Position numbers and translations under genes: made by a program. This document shows positions 5,645 through 12,862 of a DNA stretch of 16,414 bases, piece after piece. The DNA comes from Proteobacteria bacterium UBA5122 (GTDB lineage Bacteria > Pseudomonadota > Gammaproteobacteria > Tenderiales > Tenderiaceae), in contig DHYU01000054.1 in NCBI GenBank assembly GCA_002415485.1, positions 24,363 through 40,776 on the forward strand, in the 5' to 3' direction. The stretch's first letter is position 1. Each line of letters starts with the position of its first letter. The notes under the pieces were generated by a model that saw only the letters and a list, made by a program, of their open reading frames with translations, did not search any database and had not been told where the DNA came from.

Positions 5645-6124
5645 TTAGCCGTGTTTGAGGATGCGCTGTTTTTCGCGTTTCCAGTCGCGTTCTTTGATGG
5701 AGGCGCGTTTGTCGTGATCCTGTTTGCCCTTGGCAATCGCGATTTCGAGTTTGACCCGATTGTGCTTCCAGTACATGGCGGTGGCGACGATGGTGTAGCC
5801 CTGGCGCTCGACGGCGCCGACGAGTTTGTTTAATTCGTGGCGGTTGAGCAGCAGTTTGCGGTTGCGTGTCTGGTCTGGATGGATGTGGGTGGAGACGGTC
5901 TTTAGCGGTGTGATCAGACAGCCGATGAGGTAGGCCTCGCCGTTTTGCAGGATGACGTAACTGTCCTGCAGTTGTACGCGGTTTTCGCGCAGGCTTTTGA
6001 CTTCCCAGCCTTGCAATGCAAGGCCGGCCTCAAACTTGGTTTCGAGGCTGTAGTCATGCCGCGCTTTTTTGTTGAGGGTGATGGTGCCCGCGGGCAGTTT
6101 GCTATTTTTCGATTTTCCAGACAT
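5645..6124 (-). CDS. smpB: SsrA-binding protein SmpB
   Basis: A 159-residue SmpB, the tmRNA partner that brings alanyl-tmRNA into stalled ribosomes. The beta-barrel core is clear: LNKKARHDYSLETKFEAGLA, then GWEVKSLRENRVQLQDSYV, then TRNRKLLLNRHELNKLVG and GYTIVATAMYWK. The basic C-terminal tail (KGKQDHDKRASIKERDWKRE) is the part that enters the mRNA channel. The frame is open upstream to 6259, but family members begin as MS-K---, so the ATG at 6124 is the start. A TATAAT lies only 7 nt before that ATG and there is no ribosome-binding site, so the message may be leaderless. ssrA follows 90 bp downstream on the same strand, so the two halves of the trans-translation system sit together. Confidence 0.96.
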   Translation of the reverse strand: MSGKSKNSKLPAGTITLNKKARHDYSLETKFEAGLALQGWEVKSLRENRVQLQDSYVILQNGEAYLIGCLITPLKTVSTHIHPDQTRNRKLLLNRHELNKLVGAVERQGYTIVATAMYWKHNRVKLEIAIAKGKQDHDKRASIKERDWKREKQRILKHG

Positions 6125-6131
6125 GGGCGCA

Positions 6132-6160
6132 ATTATAGGGCTTGGTTGCGGTGAGCGTAA
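6132..6160 (-). promoter_or_regulatory. smpB promoter, nearly leaderless
   Basis: On the minus strand, a perfect TATAAT (6137-6132) follows a weak -35 TTACGC (6160-6155) with a 17-bp spacer. Transcription would start within a base or two of the smpB ATG (6124). Confidence 0.6.
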
Positions 6161-6257
6161 GTGTTTCTTTTTTGGAAGATTGGGAAAGATGCGCGCTTGA
6201 GAGGGGGGGCGGTTTTGGGGACAATACCGATATGCGTTTTTTATTCGGGAGAGATTC

Positions 6258-7619
6258 ATGTCTGAACCACGGGTGAGTATTCACGGCCAATGGTCGTCGC
6301 GCTGGATTTTTATCTTGGCGGCGACGGGCTCGGCGGTGGGCCTGGGTAATATCTGGAAGTTTCCCTATATCACGGGTGAGAACGGCGGCGGCGCCTTTGT
6401 GTTGGTCTATCTGGCGTGTATCGCCTGTATCGGGATTCCGATCATGATGGCCGAGATCATGCTCGGGCGGCGTGGGCGGCAGAATCCGATAAACACCATG
6501 CATACGCTGGCGCAGGAATCAGGCGCTAGCCGTCATTGGCGGCTGCTGGGCTGGTCCGGCGTGGTGGCGGGGCTGTTGATCCTGTCGTTCTACAGCGTGA
6601 TCGCCGGTTGGGCGCTGTCTTATATCGTTAAAACCGCCAGTGGCACCTTTGAGGGCGCAGATGGCGATGCGGTGAGTGCGGTGTTTGGCGACATGCTGGC
6701 CGGCCCCGGCGGGCTGTTGTTCTGGCACACCGTATTTATTCTGATGACGATGGCCGTGGTGGCCCGCGGTGTGAAGAGCGGCCTTGAGAAGGCGGTGCAG
6801 TTTTTGATGCCCGCGCTGTTTGTGATCCTGCTGGTGATGGTGGGCTATGCCGCGACGACGGGTGCGTTCAGCCAAGGGCTCAAGTTTCTGTTCAATCCCG
6901 ACTTCAGTAAATTGACCGCCGATGGTGTCCTGGTGGCGATGGGGCATGCCTTTTTCACGCTGAGCCTGGGCATGGGCGCGATCATGATCTACGGTTCGTA
7001 TTTGCCGCACAAGGCCTCGATTGCATCGACGACGTTCTACATCGCGGGCGCGGATACGCTGGTGGCGCTGCTGGCGGGCATGGCGATCTTCCCGATCATC
7101 TTCGCCAACGGTCTGGAGCCTGGGGCCGGGCCGGGTCTGGTGTTTGTGACACTGCCGATTGCCTTCGGCCAGATGGACGGTGGCCTGATCATCGGTACGC
7201 TGTTCTTTGTGCTGCTGACCTTCGCCGCGTGGAGTTCCTCGATCTCGCTGATCGAACCCGCCGTGACCTGGCTGGTGGAGAACAAGGGCTTGAGCCGGGC
7301 TAAGACCTGCGTGGTGTTCGGGGCGATGACCTGGCTGTTGGGGATTGGCACCGTGCTGTCGTTCAATCACTGGGCCGACTATAAGCTGTTCGACAAGACC
7401 TTTTTCGACTTGCTCGATTATCTGACCACCAATATCATGCTGCCCCTGGGCGGCCTGTTCATCGCGCTGTTCGCCGGTTGGGTGCTGTCCCGCGCCGATA
7501 GCCGCGAAGAGCTGCAAATGGATGATGGTCTGGGGTATCGCGTCTGGCTGTTTTTGGTGAAGTTCGTCGCCCCCCTGGCCGTGATTGTCGTGTTCGTAAA
7601 AGCAATTGGTTTGATTTAG
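6258..7619 (+). CDS. Sodium-dependent transporter, neurotransmitter:sodium symporter (NSS/SNF) family
   Basis: A 453-residue inner-membrane symporter of the LeuT/MhsT/Tyt1 family with about 11-12 membrane segments. TM1 has the family signature ATGSAVGLGNIWKFPYI (residues about 22-38), whose unwound part binds Na+ and substrate, followed by the TM2 region NGGGAFVLVYL. TM6 carries the matching unwound segment FFTLSLGMGAIMIYGSYLP. Bacterial members import amino acids with Na+; the substrate here cannot be read from sequence. It starts at ATG 6258 after GGGAGAG, and its TAG overlaps the GTG of ratA by one base (TAGTG), so the two are probably translationally coupled. It forms a plus-strand operon with ratA and ratB. 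The smpB/transporter intergenic region (6125-6257) holds both divergent promoters. Confidence 0.93.
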   Translation: MSEPRVSIHGQWSSRWIFILAATGSAVGLGNIWKFPYITGENGGGAFVLVYLACIACIGIPIMMAEIMLGRRGRQNPINTMHTLAQESGASRHWRLLGWSGVVAGLLILSFYSVIAGWALSYIVKTASGTFEGADGDAVSAVFGDMLAGPGGLLFWHTVFILMTMAVVARGVKSGLEKAVQFLMPALFVILLVMVGYAATTGAFSQGLKFLFNPDFSKLTADGVLVAMGHAFFTLSLGMGAIMIYGSYLPHKASIASTTFYIAGADTLVALLAGMAIFPIIFANGLEPGAGPGLVFVTLPIAFGQMDGGLIIGTLFFVLLTFAAWSSSISLIEPAVTWLVENKGLSRAKTCVVFGAMTWLLGIGTVLSFNHWADYKLFDKTFFDLLDYLTTNIMLPLGGLFIALFAGWVLSRADSREELQMDDGLGYRVWLFLVKFVAPLAVIVVFVKAIGLI

Positions 7620-8056
7620 TGGCGAGTATTAATCGTAGTGCCTTGGTGCCGTATTCGGCGGCCGAGATGTATGCCCTGGTGGATGATATCGATGCCTACC
7701 AGGACTTTTTGCCCTGGTGCAAGAGCAGCCGCGTGCTCAGTCGCGACGCGGACGTGGTGCGCGGCGAGTTGCAGCTGAGCAAGGCCGGCGTGGAGAAGTC
7801 CTTTACCACCTGCAATCGTTCGCAAAAACCGAAGATGATCGAGATGCGCCTGGAAGAGGGCCCGTTTCATCATCTGGAGGGGTTTTGGCGCTTCGATGCG
7901 CTGGATGAGCAGGCATGCAAGGTATCGCTGGCGCTGGAGTTTGAGTTCTCCAGCAAGATTTTGAGTTTAACGGTGGGGCCGGTGTTTAATCAGGTCGCCA
8001 ATTCATTGGTCGATGCATTCTGCGCACGGGCGAAAGAGGTCTATGGCAAACGCTGA
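7619..8056 (+). CDS. ratA: RatA/Coq10 family (START-like) protein
   Basis: A 145-residue single-domain START/SRPBCC protein. The opening SINRSALVPYSAAEMYALVDDIDAYQDFLPWCKSS is diagnostic of the RatA/COQ10 family, and the C-terminal helix FNQVANSLVDAFCARAKEVYG closes the hydrophobic cavity. Eukaryotic Coq10 binds ubiquinone. E. coli RatA has been described as a 50S-binding inhibitor of subunit joining, although a quinone role is also plausible. The GTG start overlaps the stop of the transporter, and ratB starts inside its last codons. The ratA-ratB pair beside smpB and bamE is a conserved gammaproteobacterial neighbourhood. Confidence 0.93.
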   Translation: MASINRSALVPYSAAEMYALVDDIDAYQDFLPWCKSSRVLSRDADVVRGELQLSKAGVEKSFTTCNRSQKPKMIEMRLEEGPFHHLEGFWRFDALDEQACKVSLALEFEFSSKILSLTVGPVFNQVANSLVDAFCARAKEVYGKR

Positions 8057-8360
8057 CAAAATTCACGTCGAGGTCGCCTATGCGCGGCCCGACAGCCAGT
8101 TGATCCTGGCGCTGGATGTGCCCAAGGGCACGACTGCCGAAGAGGCGGTGCAGCAATCGGGCATTCTGCAAAAATTTCCCGAGATCAACCTGGCCGAGAC
8201 CAAGGTCGGCATCTTCGGTAAGTTGAGCAAGCTCAATGCCGAGTTGCAGGATGGGGATCGGATTGAGATCTACCGGCCGCTGATTGCCGATCCGAAGGAG
8301 GTGCGTCGTCGCCGTGCCGCCGAGGGCAAAAAGATGAAAAAGGGCGGTGGCGACGTCTAG
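8043..8360 (+). CDS. ratB: RatB/RnfH family (UPF0125) ubiquitin-like protein
   Basis: A 105-residue protein of the RnfH/UPF0125 family. IHVEVAYARPDSQLILALDVPKGTTAEEAVQQSGIL followed by VGIFGKLSKLNAELQDGDRIEIYRPLIADPKEVRRRRA is the full family pattern, a beta-grasp fold with a basic C-terminal tail. Its biochemical role is unsettled. The ATG at 8043, preceded by GAAAGAGG, is preferred over an in-frame ATG at 8013 because it gives the usual N-terminus. It overlaps the end of ratA by 14 bp. Its TAG and the TAG of bamE on the other strand share a CTAG, so the genes converge with no spacer. Confidence 0.93.
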   Translation: MANADKIHVEVAYARPDSQLILALDVPKGTTAEEAVQQSGILQKFPEINLAETKVGIFGKLSKLNAELQDGDRIEIYRPLIADPKEVRRRRAAEGKKMKKGGGDV

Positions 8361-8665
8361 TCGAGCTTTTGCTCGTCGATGGCGCTGAGCGTGTCGCCAT
8401 CAAACGTCAGCACCAGATGGCGGCGCTCCATCAATTCGCCATCTGAGTGCAGCGAATAATAATAATCCCAGCGGTTATCGCGAAAGGCATTGGTCAGCGC
8501 CGGGCTGCCCATCACAAAGCGCACCTGGTCGCGGCTCATGCCGATCGCCAGCTTGTCCAACATCTCCTGTTCGATGACGTTGCCTTGTTGAATATCGGGT
8601 TTATGGACGCTGCAGCCCCATGATAGGATGCTGATCATCAAGGATGTAATGAGAAGCTTTTGCAT
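8357..8665 (-). CDS. bamE: Outer-membrane assembly lipoprotein BamE (SmpA/OmlA)
   Basis: A 102-residue lipoprotein. Residues 1-17 are a signal peptide and Cys18 is the lipidation site. The lipobox LSWGC is slightly unusual, with Ser at -3 and Trp at -2. The mature part carries the SmpA/OmlA core: LDKLAIGMSRDQVRFVMGSPAL, then RWDYYYSLH and LVLTFDGDTLSAI. BamE is a small subunit of the BAM complex that inserts beta-barrel proteins into the outer membrane. It is divergent from fur and convergent with ratB, an order common in gammaproteobacteria. Confidence 0.95.
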   Translation of the reverse strand: MQKLLITSLMISILSWGCSVHKPDIQQGNVIEQEMLDKLAIGMSRDQVRFVMGSPALTNAFRDNRWDYYYSLHSDGELMERRHLVLTFDGDTLSAIDEQKLD

Positions 8666-8674
8666 TTGTAAGGA

Positions 8675-8680
8675 TATAAT
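8675..8680 (+). promoter_or_regulatory. Likely -10 for fur (and overlapping bamE -10 on the other strand)
   Basis: A perfect TATAAT lies in the 96-bp bamE-fur gap; reading the other way, TATTAT overlaps it. No convincing -35 is seen for either, and no Fur box was recognised over this region. Confidence 0.4.
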
Positions 8681-8761
8681 AGTTACGCCACGTTGGGCGC
8701 AATCTTACAACATAACCCGCCCGAAGCGGTAAACGGGATTCGGGGACAGAGGAGAAGTGAG

Positions 8762-9187
8762 TTGGTATCCACCACACAAGAACTAAAAGAGGCCGGGCTG
8801 AAGGCAACCGTGCCAAGGATGAAGATTCTCGAAATCCTCGATCAACGCCGTGACGACCACATGACGGCCGAGGATGTGTACAAGGTCCTGCTGGAAAACA
8901 ATGAAGACATCGGTCTGGCCACCGTCTACCGGGTGCTGACCCAGTTTGAGCAGGCCGGTCTCGTCCATCGCCACCATTTTGAGGGTGGGCAATCGATCTT
9001 CGAACTGGCGCAAGGCGAACATCACGACCACATGCTGTGCACAGTCTGCGGCAAGGTCGAAGAGTTTGTCGATGAAGAGATCGAAAAGCGCCAGTTGGCG
9101 ATCGCCAAAAAGGCGGGTTATCGCATCACCGATCACAGTTTGTATATCTACGGCGTCTGTCCGAACTGCCAGAAAAAAGGCAAATAA
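8762..9187 (+). CDS. fur: Ferric uptake regulator Fur
   Basis: A 141-residue metal-responsive repressor. The winged-helix DNA-binding part reads LKATVPRMKILEIL then HMTAEDVYKVLLENNEDIGLATVYRVLTQFEQAGLV. The metal sites are intact: HHDH at residues 87-90, Cys93/Cys96 and Cys133/Cys136. It binds Fe2+ and represses iron-uptake genes when iron is sufficient. I chose the TTG at 8762, which gives the usual Fur N-terminus and has AGAGGAG 7 nt upstream. The open frame extends to 8693 but would add an atypical leader. The next gene, an HbpS-like protein, begins 16 bp downstream, so the two are probably co-transcribed. Confidence 0.96.
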   Translation: MVSTTQELKEAGLKATVPRMKILEILDQRRDDHMTAEDVYKVLLENNEDIGLATVYRVLTQFEQAGLVHRHHFEGGQSIFELAQGEHHDHMLCTVCGKVEEFVDEEIEKRQLAIAKKAGYRITDHSLYIYGVCPNCQKKGK

Positions 9188-9203
9188 GTTCAAGGATGTG
9201 AAT

Positions 9204-9695
9204 ATGATCAAGCGCGCAGCTGCAGTAATGTTGGGTTTGGCAGTATCGGTTTCGGCGCAGGCCTCGCATGGCGTCGCGCCGGATCAGGCGATGGCCGCCC
9301 TGGCCAAGGTCTTGGCCAAATGCGAGAGTGATGGTTACCAGGTCGCCGCCGCCATCGTTGACCCCAGCGGCGTCTTGCGTGCCCAGCTGCGGGCAGAGGA
9401 GGCCGGCCCGCACACAATCGATAGCAGTTATCGCAAGGCCTACACCTCCGCTAGTCTCAAACGTCCAACACAGGCGATGGCCGAGCTGGTGACCAAGGTG
9501 CCGTCCATCGAAGGACTGCATCACATGAATGAACACATTCTGCTGCTCGGTGGCGGTTTTCCGATCATCATCGATGGCAAACTCAAGGGTGGCATCGGTG
9601 TCGGTGGTGCGCCCGGTGCACATCTGGATGAAGTCTGCGCGCGGGAAGGCCTGAAATCCTTGGGCGCGGAGCTGTTCGAGAAAAAGGCGGATTAA
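9204..9695 (+). CDS. Secreted GlcG/HbpS family (heme-binding-like) protein
   Basis: A 163-residue protein with an N-terminal signal peptide (MIKRAAAVMLGLAVSVSAQA, probable cleavage after AQA). The GlcG/HbpS domain (PF03928) follows: CESDGYQVAAAIVDPSGVL, then SYRKAYTSASLKRPT, a middle H-H-MNEH segment, and FPIIIDGKLKGGIGVGGAPG near the end. HbpS of Streptomyces binds and degrades heme and senses redox stress. Other family members have unknown functions. AAGGA lies 7 nt before the ATG. The position 16 bp after fur and the terminator at 9726-9748 suggest a two-gene operon. I infer a periplasmic role linked to heme or iron, but heme ligands cannot be assigned from the sequence. Confidence 0.85.
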   Translation: MIKRAAAVMLGLAVSVSAQASHGVAPDQAMAALAKVLAKCESDGYQVAAAIVDPSGVLRAQLRAEEAGPHTIDSSYRKAYTSASLKRPTQAMAELVTKVPSIEGLHHMNEHILLLGGGFPIIIDGKLKGGIGVGGAPGAHLDEVCAREGLKSLGAELFEKKAD

Positions 9696-9725
9696 CGCAT
9701 TACCGCAATTCCATTAAAACAAGAA

Positions 9726-9748
9726 GGGAGCCAAACGGCTCCCTTTTT
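9726..9748 (+). terminator. Rho-independent terminator after the fur operon
   Basis: GGGAGCC-AAAC-GGCTCCC is a perfect 7-bp stem followed by TTTTT, 30 bp past the stop codon. Confidence 0.93.
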
Positions 9749-9884
9749 CGTTGCGGTGATTTGAGTATGTGGGGAACCTGTGGTTGCAGGGTAAGTTCTT
9801 TTAATCCGTTCAAATTACGGATTGGTTTGGCTTAATGGGGGGGGTACTGCCATCATAGGGTTGGAGGGTGTTGATTCTATGGAG

Positions 9885-11012
9885 TTATATTAACAGTGCG
9901 GTATGACTCAGAATACGACTAATAAAATCTGCCTGACTACGGGCGCCAACTTTTTTTCTAAGCTGCTTAATGTACCAACGCGTAGATTCATAAGTAAGTT
10001 CAAGTTGGCCGGAAATTTGTTTTGCCGCCATTCCCATAAGCAGACATTGAGCGACATCGGCCTCTTTTTTTGTGAATAAAAAATGCCGCTGAAGGAGCTC
10101 GGTAGAGCAAAAGTTCCTTTTTGAGGGGTCAATAATAATCAGCGTAGTCTTTGCATATGGTTCATTTAAAATATTCATGGAATTTCGAGATTGCATGATA
10201 ATAAGCTGATAATCTGGCCTCCCGCTGGGGCGAGGGATTTTTATCCACTCGCTGGCGGTGATGTTAAGATCATAAAAATTCAATGTTTCGATGGTGTTTT
10301 GTAGAGTATTGTGTGCTTTTTTGTGTGTTACAAAGATTCGACGGTTTTTTATGTTGACGCCATCTTCGTTTTTAAAGATCAATTCAGCGTTGCTATTGAG
10401 TTCAATAATACTGGAGTCTTCCCCTAATAAAGCAACGCCTATGCCGAGTTTGTCCAGAGAAGATAATAGAAGTTTGTCATAAGTTTTTGCGCGCTTGATT
10501 ATCTGATTTATTTCCATGGCGCGACGCAGATGCTTGTTGAGTCTGTTTAGAGCTTCAATCTCAGTATTTGTATAAGCCCCTATTTCTGCCGGACGCAACA
10601 TAGTAAAGTTGAAATTTATAGACCCCCGAGTATTTAGACAGACACCAATCGTGTAGTGAAGGTTGTTTGGACGTAGCCAATCGTGGAAGTATTCTGTTTT
10701 AAATACAGTTCCGATTTTATTGTGGGCAATGTCTAGCTCTGTTTCAGTAAGGATGCGGTTTGGTTTAACCAAGTCTGGAGTGGTAAACCATGGATTTATT
10801 TTTCCGTAATGATTTTTGTAATCAGATATGGCGCTTTCTTCAAATCCAGTTAAAACAATTTCGTTGAAAGATTCGTGCAAGATGTCTTGAATGAAGAATC
10901 CGCCAACAGGGGACATGAAGTTTTTATTAAATTCGATAATTGCAGATTCCCATGATATTTCATCCAGTGCAGCAGCGTAGATTGCGTCAAGTAATGTTTC
11001 TTGAATTTCCAT
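9885..11012 (-). CDS. LuxR-family (FixJ/NarL-type HTH) transcriptional regulator
   Basis: A 375-residue protein whose C-terminal 60 residues form a LuxR-type HTH: FLFTKKEADVAQCLLMGMAA, then KQISGQLELTYESTRWYIKQ, LRKKVGARSQADF. The N-terminal 300 residues contain no phosphoreceiver domain and no recognisable acyl-homoserine-lactone site. A PAS-like segment may be present around residues 190-290 (GIGVALLGEDSSIIELNSNAELIF). This layout resembles the large, poorly studied group of LuxR-HTH regulators with an unknown sensor domain in proteobacteria. It is notably AT-rich compared with fur and ratA, so it was probably acquired. A possible target is the HAF-repeat gene upstream on the same strand, which has an 18-bp palindrome. 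The start follows GGGGCGCTT. Confidence 0.8.
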   Translation of the reverse strand: MEIQETLLDAIYAAALDEISWESAIIEFNKNFMSPVGGFFIQDILHESFNEIVLTGFEESAISDYKNHYGKINPWFTTPDLVKPNRILTETELDIAHNKIGTVFKTEYFHDWLRPNNLHYTIGVCLNTRGSINFNFTMLRPAEIGAYTNTEIEALNRLNKHLRRAMEINQIIKRAKTYDKLLLSSLDKLGIGVALLGEDSSIIELNSNAELIFKNEDGVNIKNRRIFVTHKKAHNTLQNTIETLNFYDLNITASEWIKIPRPSGRPDYQLIIMQSRNSMNILNEPYAKTTLIIIDPSKRNFCSTELLQRHFLFTKKEADVAQCLLMGMAAKQISGQLELTYESTRWYIKQLRKKVGARSQADFISRILSHTALLI

Positions 11013-11553
11013 AAGCGCCCCATGTTTTTGCCGAGAATTTAAAGCAGGATCGCGTCATTTGGTTAAATGTGGCGACGAATCTAACATCAGATATTACGGG
11101 TTACAATGGTGTCATGTAACGTCGAGAAGGGTGTTGCATCTGAAGTGCGGCAGTCTCTGGAGTGGAGTTCTAAATGATGCCAATTAATGCATAACGCCGA
11201 ACTCACTGTGTTAGCGCTATGTGCTTTTATTGCTGTTTATATAAGGCGAATGACATAGTGCAAGTTGTTGCCCGGAGTATTTAATTTAAACTCTGAAATT
11301 CTAGGCGCCTTGGTGCTTTGCTTGTGTGATGCGTTATGGATATAAGAGAATATTATCGTCTTGGTAGTGTATTGATCGTTGAAGAGAATCAGCGCTAATC
11401 TTTGGTAAAGCCTGAATCCGTCGTTATTACAAGTTTCTTTTATCGCTATTGTTGTAACATCGTAGATTCAGGCTTTTTTACCATCCCAGTCTATAGAATA
11501 GAAACTTAATCGCTCCTACATTTTTATTGGAGTAGAGAGGGGATGCTTTATAA
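11013..11553. other. AT-rich intergenic region without a supported gene
   Basis: About 540 bp between the LuxR-type regulator and the HAF-repeat gene. It should hold the regulator's promoter and the transcription end of the HAF gene. No protein is recognisable. The only notable structure is the hairpin at 11404-11482. A 20-codon frame (11336-11398) ends just before it but has no ribosome-binding site. Confidence 0.5.
11404..11482. terminator. Large imperfect hairpin, probable bidirectional terminator
   Basis: AAAGCCTGAATC (11407-11418) pairs with GATTCAGGCTTT (11465-11476), an essentially perfect 12-bp stem. Short GGTA and TACC extensions lie outside, with a 46-nt loop that itself holds TTACAA/TTGTAA. 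On the plus strand the stem runs into TTTTTT; on the minus strand into TTTACC. The long loop is unusual for a terminator, so a small mobile repeat or structured RNA is an alternative. Confidence 0.55.
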
Positions 11554-12555
11554 TCAAGAACAAATATTATATTCCGGAGTCAACACAAATATCTGAAATA
11601 CGCCATTGAGGGTGCCGGTGCCCACAATTTGGCCGTTGTCGTTGATGCCGACCGCATCTTGCAAGATCCATCCAGAAGTAGACGGTATTCTTGTGTTTAG
11701 GTCGATAATGACTCCATTGTTCCAAAGAACAGCCCGATTCTTATTGTTTGCGTCGAATGATGAGCCAACTGAGTCGCCCGAAATATTGACGGATTTTGCT
11801 ACTGCGCTGCCTGAGGCTAATTTGGGCAGGGCTTTAATTCCACCCACTGGATTGTAGATAAAACCACAGCCGTTTGTGCAGGCTCCACTGTTTGATGTTC
11901 CGTGGCCAACAACTATGCCGGCATCATTTATGTCAGAGGCGATTGAAGTTGCACCCAATGTCCCCAGAGATCGCTCCCCACTAAATGGATCATAAATCAT
12001 GGCAGTAGCAGGTGATGTAAGAGAGTGCCCAACAATGGCATTGTTATTGTTGATGGCGGTAGAGCGAAATGAAATCGGTGTCCATTGGTTTTGAACATAA
12101 CTCCAGAGAGCGGAGATGCCGCCTGCGTATCCTGTGGCAAAGCCGACGTCGTTAATGCTCACCGCCATGCCTGGGTTAGGGAATGTGTAGCGTTGAAAAT
12201 ACTGTCCAGACGCGGCTCGGACTGTTGGCCAGAAAAATCTATTACTACCCCCCATGGTGCCTGCAATGTCACCCTTGTTGTTTACAGCCCGGTATTCAGA
12301 ATTGTAGTTTGGGTCGAAAGTTTTTCCACCTGTCTCGGTCCATGAAAAGCCTTTGGTTGGGCCGTTGCCGCAACAGTATGGCGCCGTACCAACGACCATC
12401 CCATTGTTGTTGATTGCATTGGGAGACAGTCGGACACTGCCATATGCGCTGTCAATCAGTGTGATTTTGTACGATGTTGGCGCGGGCATTGCTGAGAATG
12501 CTGATGAGGATATGAGACACAAACTAACCACAGATACTGCGTGATATGCTTTCAT
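11554..12555 (-). CDS. Secreted HAF-repeat protein
   Basis: A 333-residue protein with a signal peptide (MKAYHAVSVVSLCLISSSAFSAMPAP, probable cleavage after AFSA). The mature part is built from repeats of about 40-50 residues with the core [A/S/G]-[I/V]-N-[D/N]-x-G-x-[I/V]-x-G-x, for example INNNGMVVGTAP, VNNKGDIAGT, INDVGFATGY, INDAGIVVGHG and INDNGQIVGTG. These match the HAF repeat, which probably folds as a beta-propeller-like chain. The function of HAF proteins is unknown; some carry a PEP-CTERM sorting tail, but this one ends in ILTPEYNICS without it. The ATG at 12555 has AAGGAG 8 nt upstream; the frame extends to 12762 but only with an unsupported leader. The gene is AT-rich, like the LuxR regulator downstream. 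Its 5' region holds a perfect palindrome at 12645-12662. Confidence 0.85.
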   Translation of the reverse strand: MKAYHAVSVVSLCLISSSAFSAMPAPTSYKITLIDSAYGSVRLSPNAINNNGMVVGTAPYCCGNGPTKGFSWTETGGKTFDPNYNSEYRAVNNKGDIAGTMGGSNRFFWPTVRAASGQYFQRYTFPNPGMAVSINDVGFATGYAGGISALWSYVQNQWTPISFRSTAINNNNAIVGHSLTSPATAMIYDPFSGERSLGTLGATSIASDINDAGIVVGHGTSNSGACTNGCGFIYNPVGGIKALPKLASGSAVAKSVNISGDSVGSSFDANNKNRAVLWNNGVIIDLNTRIPSTSGWILQDAVGINDNGQIVGTGTLNGVFQIFVLTPEYNICS

Positions 12556-12644
12556 TGCGGACACTCCTTGTGTCGTATTTGTGTGTGATGACGTGGGATC
12601 GTTGAGATCCGTCGATAATTTAGCTTTAACCGATCGCCATTCAT

Positions 12645-12662
12645 ACCTCCCAATTGGGAGGT
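12645..12662. promoter_or_regulatory. 18-bp perfect palindrome, candidate operator of the HAF gene
   Basis: ACCTCCCAATTGGGAGGT is a perfect dyad 90 bp upstream of the HAF start. Its length and ACCT/AGGT ends recall LuxR/TraR-type boxes. A second small dyad, GGATC-GTTGA-GATCC, lies at 12598-12612, nearer the start. No clear -35/-10 pair was identified in this 307-bp gap, which also contains REP-A at its far end. Confidence 0.55.
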
Positions 12663-12818
12663 GATGGGAGGCAATATGAAGTGATTCTTTTATGGTGTGG
12701 TTTATCGAGGCGGTATGAAAAATTTCCTGTTGCCAGCTTTGCTTAGACAATACGCCAGGCACATAATCAGTCTTGGTGCGTGCTATCGATTGAGTTCAGT
12801 TTATCCTTCGGTTAGCAA

Positions 12819-12851
12819 GTAGTCTGGATGCAGTGCAGCGAAATCCGGGAT
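12819..12851 (+). repeat. REP element A (upstream of RAYT)
   Basis: GTAGTCTGGATGCAGTGCAG then CGAAATCCGGGA: a GTAG-type head followed by the stem CTGGAT/ATCCGG (one G-T) around a conserved GCAGCG centre. This is the layout of the REP sequences served by RAYT proteins. It ends 11 bp before the RAYT start codon. Confidence 0.8.
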
Positions 12852-12862
12852 AAGTTCTCAAT

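Noticed and set aside
5390..5833. Plus-strand frame across the tmRNA 5' end and smpB
   Set aside because: It is antisense to two solid minus-strand genes and has no homology signal.
5645..6259. SmpB with a 204-residue start at 6259
   Set aside because: The extra 45 residues do not look like SmpB, and they would run through the likely promoter. The family N-terminus begins at 6124.
6519..7517. Long minus-strand frame (332 codons) opposite the NSS transporter
   Set aside because: A Gln/His/Arg-rich translation typical of the antisense of a GC-rich membrane protein gene.
11336..11398. A 20-codon ORF before the hairpin at 11404
   Set aside because: No ribosome-binding site and no recognisable sequence; chance frames of this size are common.
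11554..12762. HAF protein starting at 12762
   Set aside because: A signal peptide and ribosome-binding site support 12555; the upstream 69 codons would place the signal peptide internally.
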